A stretch of DNA of 6,118 bases from Candidatus Desulfofervidaceae bacterium (GTDB lineage Bacteria; Desulfobacterota; Desulfofervidia; Desulfofervidales; Desulfofervidaceae): positions 1-6,118 of the forward strand of contig JAGHCL010000185.1 in the NCBI GenBank assembly GCA_021160485.1, given 5' to 3'. Shown here one piece after another: positions 4,466 through 6,118 of this stretch. Below the pieces are notes generated by a model, which worked only from the letters and a program-made list of their open reading frames with translations, was not told the DNA's origin and did not search any database. Within the stretch, counting starts at the first letter, position 1. Each line of letters starts with the position of its first letter. The position numbers and the translations under genes are program-made.

Positions 4466-6118
4466 ACCAGTTTGTGCACCTTCATGTTCATACTCAATAC
4501 AGCCTATTGGATGGAGCTATCCGTTTACCAGACTTAATGGCCAAGGTAAAGGAATTTGGGATGCCGGCTGTGGCCATGACTGACCACGGCAATTTATTTG
4601 GTGTTATTGAATTTTATGAGATGGCGCTGGCAAATGAGCTTAAACCCATTATTGGCTGTGAAGTGTATTTGAGTGCTGACCACAAAAAGAAGGCAGGCAA
4701 AGAAAAATTAGCTCATCTGGTGCTATTGGCAGAGAACGAAACGGGATATCACAATTTGTTGAAGTTGGTCAGTATCTCCCATCTGGAAGGATTTTATTAC
4801 AAACCACGTTTGGATAAAGCATTACTGGCCCAGTATCACGAGGGACTTATTGCCCTTACTGCTTGCTTACACGGAGAAATTCCTACTTGGCTTACTCAAG
4901 GGAATTACGAAGCAGCTAAACAGGCTCTAGAATCATACATAGATATCTTTGGAAAAGAGAATCTGTTTTTAGAACTGCAAGCTAATGGCATTCCAGAACA
5001 AGCCGTAGTCAATGAAGGTTTGGTGAAATTGGCCAGAGAATGCGGATTGCCTCTGGTAGCAACTAACGATTGTCATTACTTACGTAAGGAAGATGCCGCT
5101 GCTCACGAAATTTTGCTTTGTATTCAAACAGGCAAGAATATAAATGATAAAAACAGGATGCGCTTTTCTACGCCAGATTTTTATTTTAAATCTCCTCAGG
5201 AAATGATACAGACTTTTGCCGAAATCCCAGAGGCGATAAAGAATACCCTTGTTATTGCCGAAAGGTGCAATCTTAAGCTAGAACTTAATAATTATCACTT
5301 CCCTCTTTTCCCTGTTCCTGAAGGAGAAACCTTGGAAACTTTCCTTTGTAACCAAACTAAAAAGGGACTGGCACGTAAACTAAAGGCCAGTGGATTGAAT
5401 AAAGAGGCCCAAAGGCCTTATTGGGAACGTCTGGAGTATGAGCTCAAGATCATCAATCAAATGGGATTTGCTGGCTATTTTCTTATTGTGGCTGATTTTA
5501 TCAATCACGCCAAGAAAAAGGGAATTCCTGTCGGACCTGGACGGGGATCGGCCGCAGGCAGCCTTGTTGCCTACGCTTTGGACATTACCGAAATAGATCC
5601 TTTGATGTATGGCCTGCTCTTTGAGCGATTTTTGAATCCAGAGCGAAAAAGCATGCCAGATATAGATACAGACATCTGTATGGCCCGGCGTGAGGAGGTT
5701 TTAAAATATGTTGCCCGGAAATATGGTGGTAAAGAACACGTAGCCCAGATTATCACCTTTGGTAAAATGCAGGCCAGAGCGGTGGTAAGGGATGTAGGTC
5801 GTGCCCTTGACATGCCCTATCAAGAAGTGGACAAAATTGCTAAACTCATTCCTCCGGTGCTTAACATTACCCTGGAGGAAGCAATAAATCAAGAACCGAA
5901 ATTGCAGGAACTGGCCGAGCAAGACCCAAAAGTAAGGCAACTCCTGGATATTGCCAAGGCCCTTGAAGGCTTGCCACGGCACGCTTCTACACATGCCGCT
6001 GGTGTAGTCATTTCAGACGACAAACCTTTGATGCATTATCTTCCTCTTTACCGCGGAACGAAGGGTGAAGTTGTGACCCAGTTTGATATGAAGGGAGTAG
6101 AAAAGGTAGGATTAATAA
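4462..6118 (+). CDS. dnaE: DNA polymerase III subunit alpha, 3'-truncated by the window edge
   Basis: The replicative C-family polymerase. The first 552 residues of a protein usually about 1,150 long are visible; the frame is open to the last base. The N-terminal PHP domain (about 1-270) has a complete set of likely metal ligands: H8 and H10 (HLHVHTQYS), D17, H42 (TDHGN), E67 (GCEVYLS), H85 (HLVLLAEN), C135 (ACLHGEIP), D203 and H205 (NDCHYL). The polymerase palm follows with GPGRGSAAGSL (358-368) and the catalytic pair D400 and D402 in MPDIDTDIC. Then come ITFGKMQARAVVRDVGRALDMP (about 431-452, thumb side) and LPRHASTHAAGVV (504-516). The third catalytic Asp (D555 in E. coli) is expected three residues beyond the edge, after KVGLI. 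This is DnaE, not PolC, because no exonuclease domain is inserted in the PHP domain. Confidence 0.97.
   Translation, partial: MNQFVHLHVHTQYSLLDGAIRLPDLMAKVKEFGMPAVAMTDHGNLFGVIEFYEMALANELKPIIGCEVYLSADHKKKAGKEKLAHLVLLAENETGYHNLLKLVSISHLEGFYYKPRLDKALLAQYHEGLIALTACLHGEIPTWLTQGNYEAAKQALESYIDIFGKENLFLELQANGIPEQAVVNEGLVKLARECGLPLVATNDCHYLRKEDAAAHEILLCIQTGKNINDKNRMRFSTPDFYFKSPQEMIQTFAEIPEAIKNTLVIAERCNLKLELNNYHFPLFPVPEGETLETFLCNQTKKGLARKLKASGLNKEAQRPYWERLEYELKIINQMGFAGYFLIVADFINHAKKKGIPVGPGRGSAAGSLVAYALDITEIDPLMYGLLFERFLNPERKSMPDIDTDICMARREEVLKYVARKYGGKEHVAQIITFGKMQARAVVRDVGRALDMPYQEVDKIAKLIPPVLNITLEEAINQEPKLQELAEQDPKVRQLLDIAKALEGLPRHASTHAAGVVISDDKPLMHYLPLYRGTKGEVVTQFDMKGVEKVGLI

Noticed and set aside
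5571..5994. Two minus-strand ORFs (5571-5813 and 5701-5994) opposite dnaE
   Set aside because: They lie wholly antisense to well-conserved dnaE motifs, resemble no known protein and have no credible ribosome-binding or operon context; they are frame shadows.

Overview
The window is a densely packed, single-direction (+ strand) block of bacterial housekeeping genes. It has eight recognisable protein genes and no sign of a mobile element, CRISPR array, tRNA or rRNA. Base composition is moderately AT-rich by eye. Shine-Dalgarno sites are strong and purine-rich, and several genes overlap as ATGA. The LL-diaminopimelate aminotransferase route to lysine, a short TalC/MipB-type transaldolase, a DUF4124 plus SLT lytic transglycosylase (a Gram-negative type of envelope enzyme) and a PHP-intact DnaE together suggest a Gram-negative anaerobe, perhaps in Desulfobacterota/Thermodesulfobacteria or a related lineage. 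That placement is inference, not proof.

Layout, left to right: 3' part of dapB (1-668, N-terminus outside the window); dapL (705-1871); folK with a TTG start (1897-2382); a small membrane-anchored YHS-type protein (2379-2639); a transaldolase (2636-3289); a secreted lytic transglycosylase (3255-3836); pgsA (3839-4387); a 74-bp spacer; then the first 552 codons of dnaE (from 4462, running off the right edge). Gaps are 36, 25, -4, -4, -35, +2 and +74 bp, which reads as one operon or a chain of translationally coupled genes up to pgsA. The spacer is the only place where a new transcript plausibly starts.

Functionally, dapB and dapL are consecutive steps making LL-diaminopimelate for peptidoglycan and lysine. 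The lytic transglycosylase acts on peptidoglycan, pgsA makes phosphatidylglycerophosphate for the membrane, folK serves folate synthesis, the transaldolase serves the non-oxidative pentose phosphate pathway, and dnaE is the replicative polymerase alpha subunit. The theme is growth and envelope building.

I found no convincing novel multi-gene system. The most interesting points are: (a) the pgsA-dnaE spacer, which holds a 13-codon mini-ORF with its own Shine-Dalgarno site ending in an ATGA overlap with dnaE, a stem able to hide that site, and a competing sigma70-like promoter; (b) an exact 10-bp tandem duplication at the transaldolase/transglycosylase junction whose loss would fuse the two reading frames; (c) a complete PHP metal site in DnaE; and (d) a lytic transglycosylase in which the usual AYNAG motif reads AYFVG.
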